A model generated the notes under the pieces. It ran no database searches. It was not told where the DNA came from and worked only from the letters and a program-made list of their open reading frames with translations. From CAXYVC01 sp964292295 (lineage in GTDB: Bacteria; Acidobacteriota; Holophagae; Holophagales; Holophagaceae), in contig CAXYVC010000022.1 of NCBI GenBank assembly GCA_964292295.1, positions 1 through 30,197 on the forward strand: 30,197 bases of DNA, given 5' to 3'. The position numbers and the translations under genes are program-made. This document shows positions 22,583 to 29,728 of this stretch, piece after piece (the first letter of the stretch is position 1; each line of letters starts with the position of its first letter).

Positions 22583-22966
22583 CTAGCGCTCCCAGTCCAG
22601 GGCACCCTTGCCCCAGACGTAGACGTAGCCCACGAGCAGGGTGCCCACGAAGGCCGCCATGGCCCCGAAGGTGGCGGTGTGCGCCTTGTACTGCACCGCC
22701 CAGGGCAGGAGGAAGGCGGCTTCCACGTCGAAGAGAAGGAAGAGGACGGCCACCAGGTAGAAACGCACGCCCACGCGGTGCCGCGCGCCCTCCTGGAGGG
22801 GCGGGACGCCGCATTCGTAGGGCGTGAGCTTGCGAGGATCCGGCCGACGGGGCTTGATGAGCCGCGGCAGCACCAGGCCCGAGAGCAGCAGGATGGCCAA
22901 GCCCATGGCCACGGCCAGCAGGAGCAGGACCAGCACGGGAAGGAAGGGGGTGAGGGCGGAGTCCAT
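22583..22966 (-). CDS. nuoA: NADH-quinone oxidoreductase subunit A
   Basis: A 127-residue membrane subunit with three helices (~8-34, ~67-92, ~97-118). The family signature KLTPYECGVPPL and the loop FYLVAVLFLLFDVEAAFLLPW are intact. It would sit at the junction of the peripheral and membrane arms of complex I. The ATG at 22966 has a weak upstream site. It is the first gene of nuoABCD; a -10-like TAGGAT lies 33 bases upstream at 23004-22999. Confidence 0.95.
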   Translation of the reverse strand: MDSALTPFLPVLVLLLLAVAMGLAILLLSGLVLPRLIKPRRPDPRKLTPYECGVPPLQEGARHRVGVRFYLVAVLFLLFDVEAAFLLPWAVQYKAHTATFGAMAAFVGTLLVGYVYVWGKGALDWER

Positions 22967-22998
22967 GGCTTACCAAGGCGGCGGCAGACCGAGGCTCC

Positions 22999-23004
22999 AT
23001 CCTA
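22999..23004 (-). promoter_or_regulatory. -10-like TAGGAT before nuoA
   Basis: TAGGAT (ATCCTA on +), followed by GGAGCC, sits in the 103-bp divergent spacer between nuoA and the ACP gene. No -35 match is visible 16-18 bases upstream. Confidence 0.4.
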
Positions 23005-23042
23005 CCCGTGTCCGGGGGCGGAGGGGGGACTGTGCCTCACGG

Positions 23043-23048
23043 TAGACT
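23043..23048 (+). promoter_or_regulatory. -10-like TAGACT before ACP operon
   Basis: TAGACT lies within GGTAGACTGG (23041-23050), 21 bases before the ACP start, leaving a short leader with CGGAG. The identical 10-mer occurs at 25961-25970. Confidence 0.45.
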
Positions 23049-23069
23049 GGCCCCTTCGGAGAACGCCGC

Positions 23070-23330
23070 ATGGACGACCTGAAGCGCCGGGTGAAGGAGA
23101 TGATCGTCGAACGCCTCGGCCTGGAGGGCCTGCGCCCGGAGGAGATCGACGACGACGCGCCCCTCTTCGGCGAGGGCCTGGGCCTGGATTCCATCGACGC
23201 CCTGGAGCTGAGCATCGGCCTGGAGAAGGCCTTCGGCGTGAAGCTGGAGACGGAGGAGGAGGGCAAGCGCGCCTTCGCCTCCGTGTCGGCCCTGGCGGAG
23301 CACCTCGCGTCCCGCGGCCTGCCGCGCTAG
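23070..23330 (+). CDS. Acyl carrier protein
   Basis: An 86-residue carrier protein. The phosphopantetheine attachment Ser is S41 in GLGLDSIDALELSIGL. Acidic helices surround it, and the C-terminus is basic (LASRGLPR). It is the first gene of a run with a FabZ-like dehydratase, a ketosynthase and a ketosynthase-like partner, so it is probably the carrier dedicated to that pathway rather than the housekeeping AcpP. The DSIDALEL context resembles ACPs of aryl-polyene and type II PKS-like clusters more than the DSLDxVEL of AcpP. The ATG at 23070 follows CGGAGAAC. Confidence 0.92.
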   Translation: MDDLKRRVKEMIVERLGLEGLRPEEIDDDAPLFGEGLGLDSIDALELSIGLEKAFGVKLETEEEGKRAFASVSALAEHLASRGLPR

Positions 23331-23336
23331 CGTGCC

Positions 23337-23735
23337 ATGGACGCTCTCCCCCACGGCTACCCCTTCCGCTTCGTGGACCGGGTGCTGTCCCGGGAGCCCG
23401 GGCGCGTGCGCGCCCTGGAGCTGCTCACCCTCGGGGAGCCCATCTTCCAGGGGCACCTGCCGGGGCGCCCCCTGCTGCCGGGAGTGCTGATGGTCGAGAT
23501 GCTCGCCCAGGCGGCGGCCTACCTGGAGGAGGGGCCGGAGCCCGGTGCCGACTACCTCCTCGCCCAGGTGGCCGACGCCCGCTTCAAGGCCCCGGCCTTC
23601 CCCGGCGACCGTCTGGAGCTGGAGGTGGAGCAGGAGGCCGCCTTCGGCGCCCTGCGCCGGGTGAAGGGGCGCGTGACCTGCGAGGGGCGCCTGCTCTGCA
23701 GTGCCACCCTAGTGCTGGCGCGGAGGCCCGCGTGA
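23337..23735 (+). CDS. FabZ-like 3-hydroxyacyl-ACP dehydratase
   Basis: A 132-residue hot-dog-fold protein. Catalytic residues of FabZ are present: H6 in LPHGYPFRFVDRV and E54 in LLPGVLMVEMLAQAAA, with the family motif FQGHLPGRP. It would dehydrate beta-hydroxyacyl-ACP made in this pathway. Six bases separate it from the ACP gene, and its stop overlaps the ketosynthase GTG (GTGA). It is probably not the housekeeping FabZ because it sits in a pathway-specific operon and lacks lpx neighbours, though this is inference. Confidence 0.9.
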   Translation: MDALPHGYPFRFVDRVLSREPGRVRALELLTLGEPIFQGHLPGRPLLPGVLMVEMLAQAAAYLEEGPEPGADYLLAQVADARFKAPAFPGDRLELEVEQEAAFGALRRVKGRVTCEGRLLCSATLVLARRPA

Positions 23736-24934
23736 CGGGCCGGGTGGTCGTCACGGGACTCGGCTGGGTTTCCAGCCTGGCGCTGGACGCGCCGGGCACC
23801 TGGGCCCGCATGCTGGAAGGCGCGAGCGGCCTGGCCCCTCTGGCGCCGGGCGTGGACTTCGGCACCCCGAAGGCCGTGGCGGGCGCCATCCCCTTCGAGG
23901 TCCCGGCCCCGGCGGGCCTGCGCACCACGCGCACCGAGCGCCTGGCCCTCCAGTCCTGCGCCGAGGCCCTGGCCGGGGCGGGCCTCGACCTGGAGCGGGG
24001 CGATCCGCGGCGCCGGGGCGTCTTCCAGGGCGCCTCCACCAACGGGCTGGGTCTCCTGGAAAACCTCGTCCTGGACCGCGCCGCGGGCCGCCGGGAGCGG
24101 GCGGCGGAGGCGCTGCTCCACAGCCCGGCCCGCGTGGGGGACCTGCTGGCGGAGGCCTTCCGCGCCTCGGGGCCCCGTTTCGCGCCCATGACCGCCTGCA
24201 GCGCCAGCCTGCTGGCCCTGGGCCAGGCCTGGGAGCGTCTGGCCCAGGGGCGGCTGGACGCGGCCCTCGTCGGGGGCGTGGAGACGCTCTGTCGCACCAC
24301 CTGGACGGGCTTCGGCGCCCTCAAGGCCATGGATGCCGTGCCCTGCCGTCCCTTCAGCCGGGACCGGGCGGGCCTGAACCTGGGGGAGGCGGCCGTCTTC
24401 TTCGTGCTGGAGCCCCTGGAGCTGGCGCGGGCCCGGGGGGCCTCGATCCTGGGCGAGGTGCTCGGCTACGGCTGCACCCAGGACGCCCACCACGCGACGG
24501 CGCCGCACCCGGAGGGCGAGGGCGCCGCCCGGGCCATGGCCGGGGCCCTGCGCTGCGCCGAGCTCCCGGCGGAGCACGTGGACCTGGTGAGCGCCCACGC
24601 CACGGCGACCCCCGCCAACGACGGCGCGGAGTGCGCGGCCCTGCGCGCCGCTCTGGGCGAGGCGGCACGCAGGGCCAGCCTCACGGCCTCCAAGAGCCAG
24701 TTCGGCCACTGCCTGGCCGCCGCGGGAGCGGTGGCCGCGTCCACCGCGCTGCTGGCTCTGCGCGACCAGGTGGTGAGCCCCACCCTGCGCCTGGAGGAAC
24801 CGGATCCCGCCTGCGGCCTGGACGCCACGCCCCTCGTGGCCCGGGAGCGCCCCCTGCGCGCGGCTCTCGTGAACGCCTTCGCCTTCGGCGGCCACAACGT
24901 GAGCCTGGTCCTCAAGGCATGGAGGGGGCGATGA
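23732..24934 (+). CDS. Beta-ketoacyl-ACP synthase, catalytically intact (FabF/KS-alpha-like)
   Basis: A 400-residue thiolase-fold condensing enzyme. The active-site triad is complete: C156 in MTACSASLLAL, H289 in SAHATATPANDGAE, and H326 with K321 in SKSQFGHCLAAAG. The final NAFAFGGHNVSLVL is the family's C-terminal signature. It would extend an acyl chain on the upstream ACP. GTG at 23732 follows CGGAGG, and its stop overlaps the start of the next gene (ATGA), as in KS-alpha/chain-length-factor pairs. Confidence 0.93.
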   Translation: MTGRVVVTGLGWVSSLALDAPGTWARMLEGASGLAPLAPGVDFGTPKAVAGAIPFEVPAPAGLRTTRTERLALQSCAEALAGAGLDLERGDPRRRGVFQGASTNGLGLLENLVLDRAAGRRERAAEALLHSPARVGDLLAEAFRASGPRFAPMTACSASLLALGQAWERLAQGRLDAALVGGVETLCRTTWTGFGALKAMDAVPCRPFSRDRAGLNLGEAAVFFVLEPLELARARGASILGEVLGYGCTQDAHHATAPHPEGEGAARAMAGALRCAELPAEHVDLVSAHATATPANDGAECAALRAALGEAARRASLTASKSQFGHCLAAAGAVAASTALLALRDQVVSPTLRLEEPDPACGLDATPLVARERPLRAALVNAFAFGGHNVSLVLKAWRGR

Positions 24935-25965
24935 CCACGACGGCGTGCACGGGGGTGGGCCTGGTCCTGCCCTGCGGGGAGGGGCTGGAGGCGGCCCGCC
25001 GCGCCTGGGAGGCCCAGGAATCGGCCTTCGCGCCGCTGCCGCCGGAGCTGGGTGGGGGCCGGGGTGCGGCCTGCGTCGCCTTCGATGCCGGGCGGATCCC
25101 CATGATGCTGCGCCGGCGCATGGACCGCGCCTCCCGCTTCGCCTGGGTCGCGGCCCAAGAGGCGCTGGCCATGGCCGGCCTGGACCCGGCGCGCCTGGGA
25201 GGGCGCCTGGGCCTGGCGGTGGGCACCTGTTTGGGTGGTTTCGAGGCGGCGGAGGCTTTCATGGCGCCCTGGCTGGCGCGGGGGGAGCTGGCGCCCGCCC
25301 TCTTCCCCAATGCGCTGGCCTCCTGTCTGGCGGGCAACCTCTCCCTGGGGCTGGGCATCACCGGCCCCGCCTTCACCCAGGTGGGCCGGGAGAACGCCTG
25401 CTTCGCCGCCCTGGATCAGGCGGCGCTCTGGCTGGGCCAGGGAACCGTGGATGCCGTGCTTCTGGTGGGGGCGGACGCGCTCTTCCCCCTGCTGGGCCCC
25501 GTCCTGGACCGGGCGGGCCTGCGCGCCCGGGGGGAAGGCCCCGGGGGAGGCTTCCTGCCGGGGGAGGGCGCCCAGGCCTTCGTGCTGGAGCGCCGCCGCA
25601 GTGCCGATGCGCGGGATGCCGACCTGCTGGCCGAGGTGGCGGCCCTGGCCTCGGCCTCTCCCCTTGAGGCGCAGGGGCCTTCGGCCGCCCTGGGCGAGGC
25701 GGCGCTGGGCCTGAGCCCGGGTCCCGTGGAGGCGTGGATCTCCGGGGCCTCGGGGCTGGCGGCCCTGGACCGGGTGGAAGCCCCCCTGTGGGAGCTACGC
25801 CCCGACTGGCCCGAACCGGGCTGCCCCAAGCGCCTCTGGGGCGAGTTCTGCGGCAGCGGGGGCCAGCTTCTGGTGGCCGCCCTCCTGGAGGAGGGGCCCC
25901 GGGTCCTCGTGACCGCTCCCGCCAGTGCCGGGCCGCAGTACGCCGCCCTCCTGCACCGCGGGTAG
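24931..25965 (+). CDS. Ketosynthase-like protein lacking the catalytic triad (chain-length-factor-like)
   Basis: A 344-residue thiolase-fold relative of the preceding ketosynthase. Aligned backwards from the shared (L/V)DA(A/V)LxVG strand, the nucleophile Cys position is E154 (in TQVGRENACF); C157 lies three residues later and is out of register. The two catalytic His regions read EAWISGASGL and GEFCGSGGQLL, without His, and the Lys is also gone. This matches the logic of KS-beta or chain-length factors, which pair with an active KS. It is ~50 residues shorter than its partner. The second ATG (24931) was chosen because GGAGG lies 5 bases before it. Translationally coupled to the KS. Confidence 0.82.
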   Translation: MTTTACTGVGLVLPCGEGLEAARRAWEAQESAFAPLPPELGGGRGAACVAFDAGRIPMMLRRRMDRASRFAWVAAQEALAMAGLDPARLGGRLGLAVGTCLGGFEAAEAFMAPWLARGELAPALFPNALASCLAGNLSLGLGITGPAFTQVGRENACFAALDQAALWLGQGTVDAVLLVGADALFPLLGPVLDRAGLRARGEGPGGGFLPGEGAQAFVLERRRSADARDADLLAEVAALASASPLEAQGPSAALGEAALGLSPGPVEAWISGASGLAALDRVEAPLWELRPDWPEPGCPKRLWGEFCGSGGQLLVAALLEEGPRVLVTAPASAGPQYAALLHRG

Positions 25966-25968
25966 ACT
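25963..25968 (+). promoter_or_regulatory. -10-like TAGACT before SPOR gene
   Basis: TAGACT sits over the stop codon of the ketosynthase-like gene, within GGTAGACTGG, 7 bases before the next ATG at 25976. If active, it would give a leaderless or nearly leaderless mRNA. Confidence 0.35.
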
Positions 25969-25975
25969 GGGGCCC

Positions 25976-26554
25976 ATGCCCGACCGCGATGCCCAGACCG
26001 TGGTGATCAGCCGCTCCTCCATCCTGCTGGTGACGGCGATGGGCGTCGGCCTGCTCACCCTCGTCTACGTGCTGGGGGTCCAGGTGGGCAAGCAGAGCGC
26101 CGCCCCTCCGGCGACCCGTGCCCAGAGCGCCGGCGAGGACCTGAAGGAACTGCCCAGTCCCGTGGCCGAGCAGCTCAAGGCCTTCGGCGACCTGGGCCTC
26201 GAAAAGGCCCAGCCCCCGGCTCCCGCTTCGGAGGCGGCTCCCGCCCCGGCCGGCCCGGAGGCCGGCAAGGCCGAGGCGCCCAGGGCCGACCCGGAGAAGG
26301 CCGAGCTGCCCGGGAAGGGCGGCAAGGCGGCTCCGGAGCGCTGGAGCCTGCAGCTCCTCTCCACGCCGGATGCCGCCGAGGCGAAGCGGGTGGCGGAGAA
26401 GGCCAAGGCCGCAGGATTCGCCGCGGAGGTCGTGAAGCAGAAGGGCCAGCTCAAGGTGCGCCTGGTCCGGGCGGGCAGCCGCGCGGAGGCGGACGCCGCG
26501 GCGGCCAAGCTCAAGGCCAAGGGCTTCTCGCCCTTCGCCGTGAAGGCGGAGTAG
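25976..26554 (+). CDS. SPOR-domain membrane protein
   Basis: A 192-residue protein with a short cytoplasmic N-terminus, one membrane helix (~residues 14-36), an Ala/Pro/Glu-rich periplasmic linker and a C-terminal SPOR-type domain (~120-192: WSLQLLSTPDAAEAKRVAEK, then VRLVRAGSRAEADAAAAKL). SPOR domains bind septal peptidoglycan denuded of stem peptides, so a cell-division or envelope role is likely. Start at the ATG 25976; no strong ribosome site is seen. Confidence 0.85.
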   Translation: MPDRDAQTVVISRSSILLVTAMGVGLLTLVYVLGVQVGKQSAAPPATRAQSAGEDLKELPSPVAEQLKAFGDLGLEKAQPPAPASEAAPAPAGPEAGKAEAPRADPEKAELPGKGGKAAPERWSLQLLSTPDAAEAKRVAEKAKAAGFAAEVVKQKGQLKVRLVRAGSRAEADAAAAKLKAKGFSPFAVKAE

Positions 26555-26638
26555 GGAACCTTCGCTGCGGGGCCGCCACGCATGAGGGAGTCCAGCCGTC
26601 TCCGGGGCGCCGTCCCGGGCGCGCGGGGGGCTGGATGG

Positions 26639-26644
26639 TAGGAT
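26639..26644 (+). promoter_or_regulatory. Extended -10 (TGG-TAGGAT) before Bax-inhibitor-like gene
   Basis: TAGGAT with an upstream TG (TGGTAGGAT, 26636-26644) forms an extended -10 in the 130-bp gap after the SPOR gene, 40 bases before the ATG at 26685. Nothing else clear is seen in that gap. Confidence 0.4.
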
Positions 26645-26684
26645 CGGGGGACGCCCTGCGGATGCGGGGCACGCGAGGTCTGGC

Positions 26685-27380
26685 ATGGATGATCGATTCA
26701 GTGCGGGCGCCGTCTTCGGGGAGGGCCGGGTGCAGGCCCGGCTCGGCTTCGTGCGCCGCGTGTACCTCTGGCTTGCGGGCGGCTTCGCCGTGGCCGCGGC
26801 GGCGGCCCTGGCAGCCTTCCTGACCGTGCCCCTCTGGGTGTCCCTGGCCCAGGCCACCGGGCGCCTCTTCGGCTGGCTGCTCTTCGGGGCCCAGATGGGC
26901 GCCATCTTCTTCGCCCAGGCCGTGAGCCGGAAGCGCCCGCTGAACCTCATCGCCTACGGCCTCTTCACGGGCATCTCGGGCTACGTGGCGGGGATTCTCT
27001 CCCTCCTGGTGGCCCGCCAGGCGGGCTTCGGCACCGTCCTGGCGGCGGCGGGGATGACCGCGGGCGTCTTCCTGGCCCTCACCGTGACGGCCTTCGTTTC
27101 CAAGAAGGACTTCAGCTTCCTGCGCAGCTTCGTGGTTGTGGGCATCGCCATCATGTTCTTCGGGGGCCTGGCCGCGGCGCTCTTTCACCTGGGCACCCTC
27201 AGCCTCGTGATCTCCGCGGTGGCGGTGATCGCCTGCTCCGCCAAGCTGCTCTACGACACCAGCGCCATGCTGCGCACCGAGGACTTCGGCGACCCCGCGG
27301 GCTTCGCCCTCAGCCTCTTCGAGGGCCTCTACAACATCTTCGTCAGCCTCCTGAACCTCCTCGGCGGCCGCCGCAACTGA
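26685..27380 (+). CDS. Bax inhibitor-1/YccA family membrane protein
   Basis: A 231-residue protein with about seven hydrophobic helices. Family blocks visible are VYLWLAGGFAVAAAAAL (first helix), YGLFTGISGYVAGIL, FVSKKDFSFLRSF and the C-terminal LYDTSAMLR, whose Asp belongs to the conserved pore/pH-sensing Asp pair, then ALSLFEGLYNIFVSLLNLL. Bacterial relatives include the calcium-leak protein BsYetJ and the FtsH-associated YccA. The ATG at 26685 follows CGAGG. Precise role unknown. Confidence 0.9.
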   Translation: MDDRFSAGAVFGEGRVQARLGFVRRVYLWLAGGFAVAAAAALAAFLTVPLWVSLAQATGRLFGWLLFGAQMGAIFFAQAVSRKRPLNLIAYGLFTGISGYVAGILSLLVARQAGFGTVLAAAGMTAGVFLALTVTAFVSKKDFSFLRSFVVVGIAIMFFGGLAAALFHLGTLSLVISAVAVIACSAKLLYDTSAMLRTEDFGDPAGFALSLFEGLYNIFVSLLNLLGGRRN

Positions 27381-27398
27381 TTCCCTGGATCTGCCTCC

Positions 27399-28421
27399 AT
27401 GACCCTGCCCCTCTCCCTGCTTCTCGCCTCCCTGTCCCTGGCCCTCGTGGCCCAGGATGCCCCGTCCGCCCCCAAGGCCGGGACGCCCAAGGCCGCCTCG
27501 GGGGGCTTCGCGCCCCTCAAGGTCGAGGCCCCGAAGCCCCCGGCGGACGAGGTGCTCGCCCGCATCGGCGGTGCCGTGGTGCACCGCTCCGATTTCGACC
27601 TCTTCCTGGGCCAGATGCTGAACCCCCAGCAGCGCCTGCAGGTGGAGATGGTGGCCGGTGCCAAGGACCAGCTCCGCAAGCAGTTCCTGGAATACAAGCT
27701 GCTGGAGGCCAAGGCCCGCAAGGAGAAGCTGGACGCCGGTCCCTCCTTCCTGCGCAAGCGCGCCCTCATGGACATGCAGGTCCTCGTGGAGGAGCTGATG
27801 CAGAAGGAGGGCGAGCGCCTGCGGAAGCAGATCCAGGTGGCGGATGCGGACGTGAAGGCCTTCTACGACCAGAACCCCAAGGCCTTCGAGCAGCCTGCCA
27901 CCTATTCCTGCCGCCACATCCTGGTTTCGGTGAAGGGCGGCCCCAACGGCGAGAAGGGGCTTTCCGAGGAGGAGGCCAAGGCGAGGCTGGCCCAGGCCGA
28001 GGCGGCCCTGAAGGCTGGCAAGGGCTGGGACGAGGTGGCCAAGAGCTTCTCGGACGACCCCGGCAGCAAGGACCGGGGCGGGCTCTACGAGGACATCCGG
28101 GACGGCCAGTTCCAGCCCGAGTTCGAGAAGGCCGCCAAGGCCCAGGAACTCGGGAAGCTCGGGGTGCCCGTGCGCACGCCCTACGGCTTCCACCTGATCC
28201 AGGCGGAGAAGCGCACGCCCGCGAAGGTGCAGCCCTTCGACGCCGTGAAGGACCAGGCCCGCCAGAAGGCGACCCAGGCACGCCAGGAGGCGGTGTACCG
28301 CGCCTTCCTGGACGGGCTGAAGAAGGAGATTCCCTTCGTGGAGGGGGCCGAGGCCCAGAAGGCCGCGCCCGCGCCCGCGAAGGTCGTTCGAACCCCCAAG
28401 GCCAAGGGAGGCCGGAAGTGA
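27399..28421 (+). CDS. PpiC/parvulin-type peptidylprolyl isomerase
   Basis: A 340-residue secreted foldase-chaperone. A signal peptide covers ~1-19, followed by a Pro/Lys-rich linker. A SurA/PpiD-like N-terminal helical region (~45-165) opens with VLARIGGAVVHRSDFDLFLG. The parvulin domain (~165-270) has SCRHILVSVKGG, FSDDPGSKDRGGLYEDI and TPYGFHLIQAEKR. The end is basic (KVVRTPKAKGGRK). It would help outer-membrane or secreted protein folding. Its stop overlaps the next PPIase start (GTGA). Confidence 0.9.
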   Translation: MTLPLSLLLASLSLALVAQDAPSAPKAGTPKAASGGFAPLKVEAPKPPADEVLARIGGAVVHRSDFDLFLGQMLNPQQRLQVEMVAGAKDQLRKQFLEYKLLEAKARKEKLDAGPSFLRKRALMDMQVLVEELMQKEGERLRKQIQVADADVKAFYDQNPKAFEQPATYSCRHILVSVKGGPNGEKGLSEEEAKARLAQAEAALKAGKGWDEVAKSFSDDPGSKDRGGLYEDIRDGQFQPEFEKAAKAQELGKLGVPVRTPYGFHLIQAEKRTPAKVQPFDAVKDQARQKATQARQEAVYRAFLDGLKKEIPFVEGAEAQKAAPAPAKVVRTPKAKGGRK

Positions 28422-29395
28422 AGCGCGCCCTCTGTCTCGTCCTGCCCGCCCTCGTCCTGCCCGCCGCCCCGGAGGTGCGGGAAGAGATCCTCGTGGTGGT
28501 GAACAACCACATCATCACCCGCAAGGCCTTCCAGCAGGCGGTGGAGCAGGAGACCGCCGCCCTCTACCGCAAGCACAGCGGCAAGGAGCTGGACGCCAAG
28601 CTGAAGGAGGCCCGGGAGAAGACCCTCCAGGGCCTGATCGACGCCTTCGTCCTGTCGGACAAGGCGGCGGAACTGAACCTCTCCATCACGGACGAGCAGA
28701 TCCGCAGCTACGTGGAGGACATCAAGAAGCAGAACCAGTTCGCCACGGACGCGGACCTGGAGCGCGCCCTGAAGAGCAGCCTGGGCGTGGGGCTTCCCGA
28801 TTACCTCAAGCAGCTGAAACAGCAGGAGGTCCAGCGCATGGTGCTGGGCCGCGAGGTATACAGCAAGGTGGCCATCGAGGACCAGGAGCTGCGCGCCTAC
28901 TACGAGGACCACAAGGACGAGTACAAGCAGCCCAGCCGCTTCCGCGTGCGGGAGCTGGTGATCTCCAAGGGCGCGACGCCCGAGGAGCAGGCCCAGGCCC
29001 GCGCCACGCTGGAGAAGGTCCAGGCCGAGCTGAAGGCCGGCAAGACCTTCGAGGAGCTGGCCAAGGCCTACAGCGCCAGCCCCTCCAAGGCCACCGGCGG
29101 CGACCTGGGCTGGATGGGCAAGGGCCTGATGCGCGCCAGCGTGGAGCAGGCGGCGCTGGCCCTCAAGCCCGGCGCCGTGAGCGCCCCGCTGGAGACGGAC
29201 AAGGACCTGCTGCTGCTGCAGCTCATCGCCAGCGAGGACGAGGGCGCCAAGCCCTTCGAGGAGGTGAAGCCCCAGCTCCTCCAGAAGCTCCAGGAGCCCA
29301 AGGCCCAGAACGCCCTGGAGAACTATCTGAACGATCTGCGGATCCGCTCGAACATCCGCTTCCTGGTTCCACGGGAGACCATCCTCAAGGGGTGA
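28418..29395 (+). CDS. SurA-like periplasmic chaperone/isomerase
   Basis: A 325-residue protein with a short signal peptide (KRALCLVLPALVLPAAP) and a SurA-type start EEILVVVNNHIITRKAFQQA. An N-terminal helical chaperone module (~20-160) is followed by one parvulin domain (~165-270: RVRELVISKGA, AKAYSASPSKATGGDLGWMG). It carries one parvulin domain rather than SurA's two. GTG at 28418 lies behind GGGAGGCCGGAA and overlaps the previous stop. Together with the preceding gene it forms a tandem pair of related foldases. Confidence 0.9.
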   Translation: MKRALCLVLPALVLPAAPEVREEILVVVNNHIITRKAFQQAVEQETAALYRKHSGKELDAKLKEAREKTLQGLIDAFVLSDKAAELNLSITDEQIRSYVEDIKKQNQFATDADLERALKSSLGVGLPDYLKQLKQQEVQRMVLGREVYSKVAIEDQELRAYYEDHKDEYKQPSRFRVRELVISKGATPEEQAQARATLEKVQAELKAGKTFEELAKAYSASPSKATGGDLGWMGKGLMRASVEQAALALKPGAVSAPLETDKDLLLLQLIASEDEGAKPFEEVKPQLLQKLQEPKAQNALENYLNDLRIRSNIRFLVPRETILKG

Positions 29396-29397
29396 CG

Positions 29398-29718
29398 GTG
29401 CGGCTCGACCTGTTCATGAAGAAGACCTACCTGCTCAAGCGGCGCGAGCTGGCGCGGGAGCTCTGCGACGAAGGGATGGTGCGGGTCAACGAGGTGCCCC
29501 GCAAGGCCAGCTTCGAGGTGAAGACGGGGGACCTGCTCGAGTTTCCCGTCTACCACCGCCTGCTCCGGGTGCGCGTGCTGGGGATTCCGGCCGGCAACGT
29601 GGCCAAGGCGGACCAGTGGTCCTACGTGGAGGTGCTGGAGGAGAAGCGCCTCACCCTGGACGACAGCCCCCTGGCGGACCCTTTCGGTGCCCCTTCCAAG
29701 CCCCCCACGCAGCACTAG
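29398..29718 (+). CDS. S4-domain RNA-binding protein (Hsp15-like)
   Basis: A 106-residue protein. Its first ~60 residues form an S4 domain: VRLDLFMKKTYLLKRRELAR, then EGMVRVNEVPRKASFEVKTG and DLLEF. The S4-alone architecture resembles HslR/Hsp15, which recovers stalled 50S subunits, or RqcH-partner-type S4 proteins; which role applies is uncertain. GTG at 29398 follows AAGGGG by 5 bases; an earlier GTG at 29392 overlaps the previous stop and would add two residues. Confidence 0.82.
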   Translation: MRLDLFMKKTYLLKRRELARELCDEGMVRVNEVPRKASFEVKTGDLLEFPVYHRLLRVRVLGIPAGNVAKADQWSYVEVLEEKRLTLDDSPLADPFGAPSKPPTQH

Positions 29719-29728
29719 CGAGGTACCT

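Noticed and set aside
21569..24934. A 1121-codon + strand open frame spanning nuo genes and the ketosynthase
   Set aside because: Only its last ~400 codons (from GTG 23732) match a real protein; the rest is antisense to nuoA-C or out of frame with the ACP and dehydratase genes.
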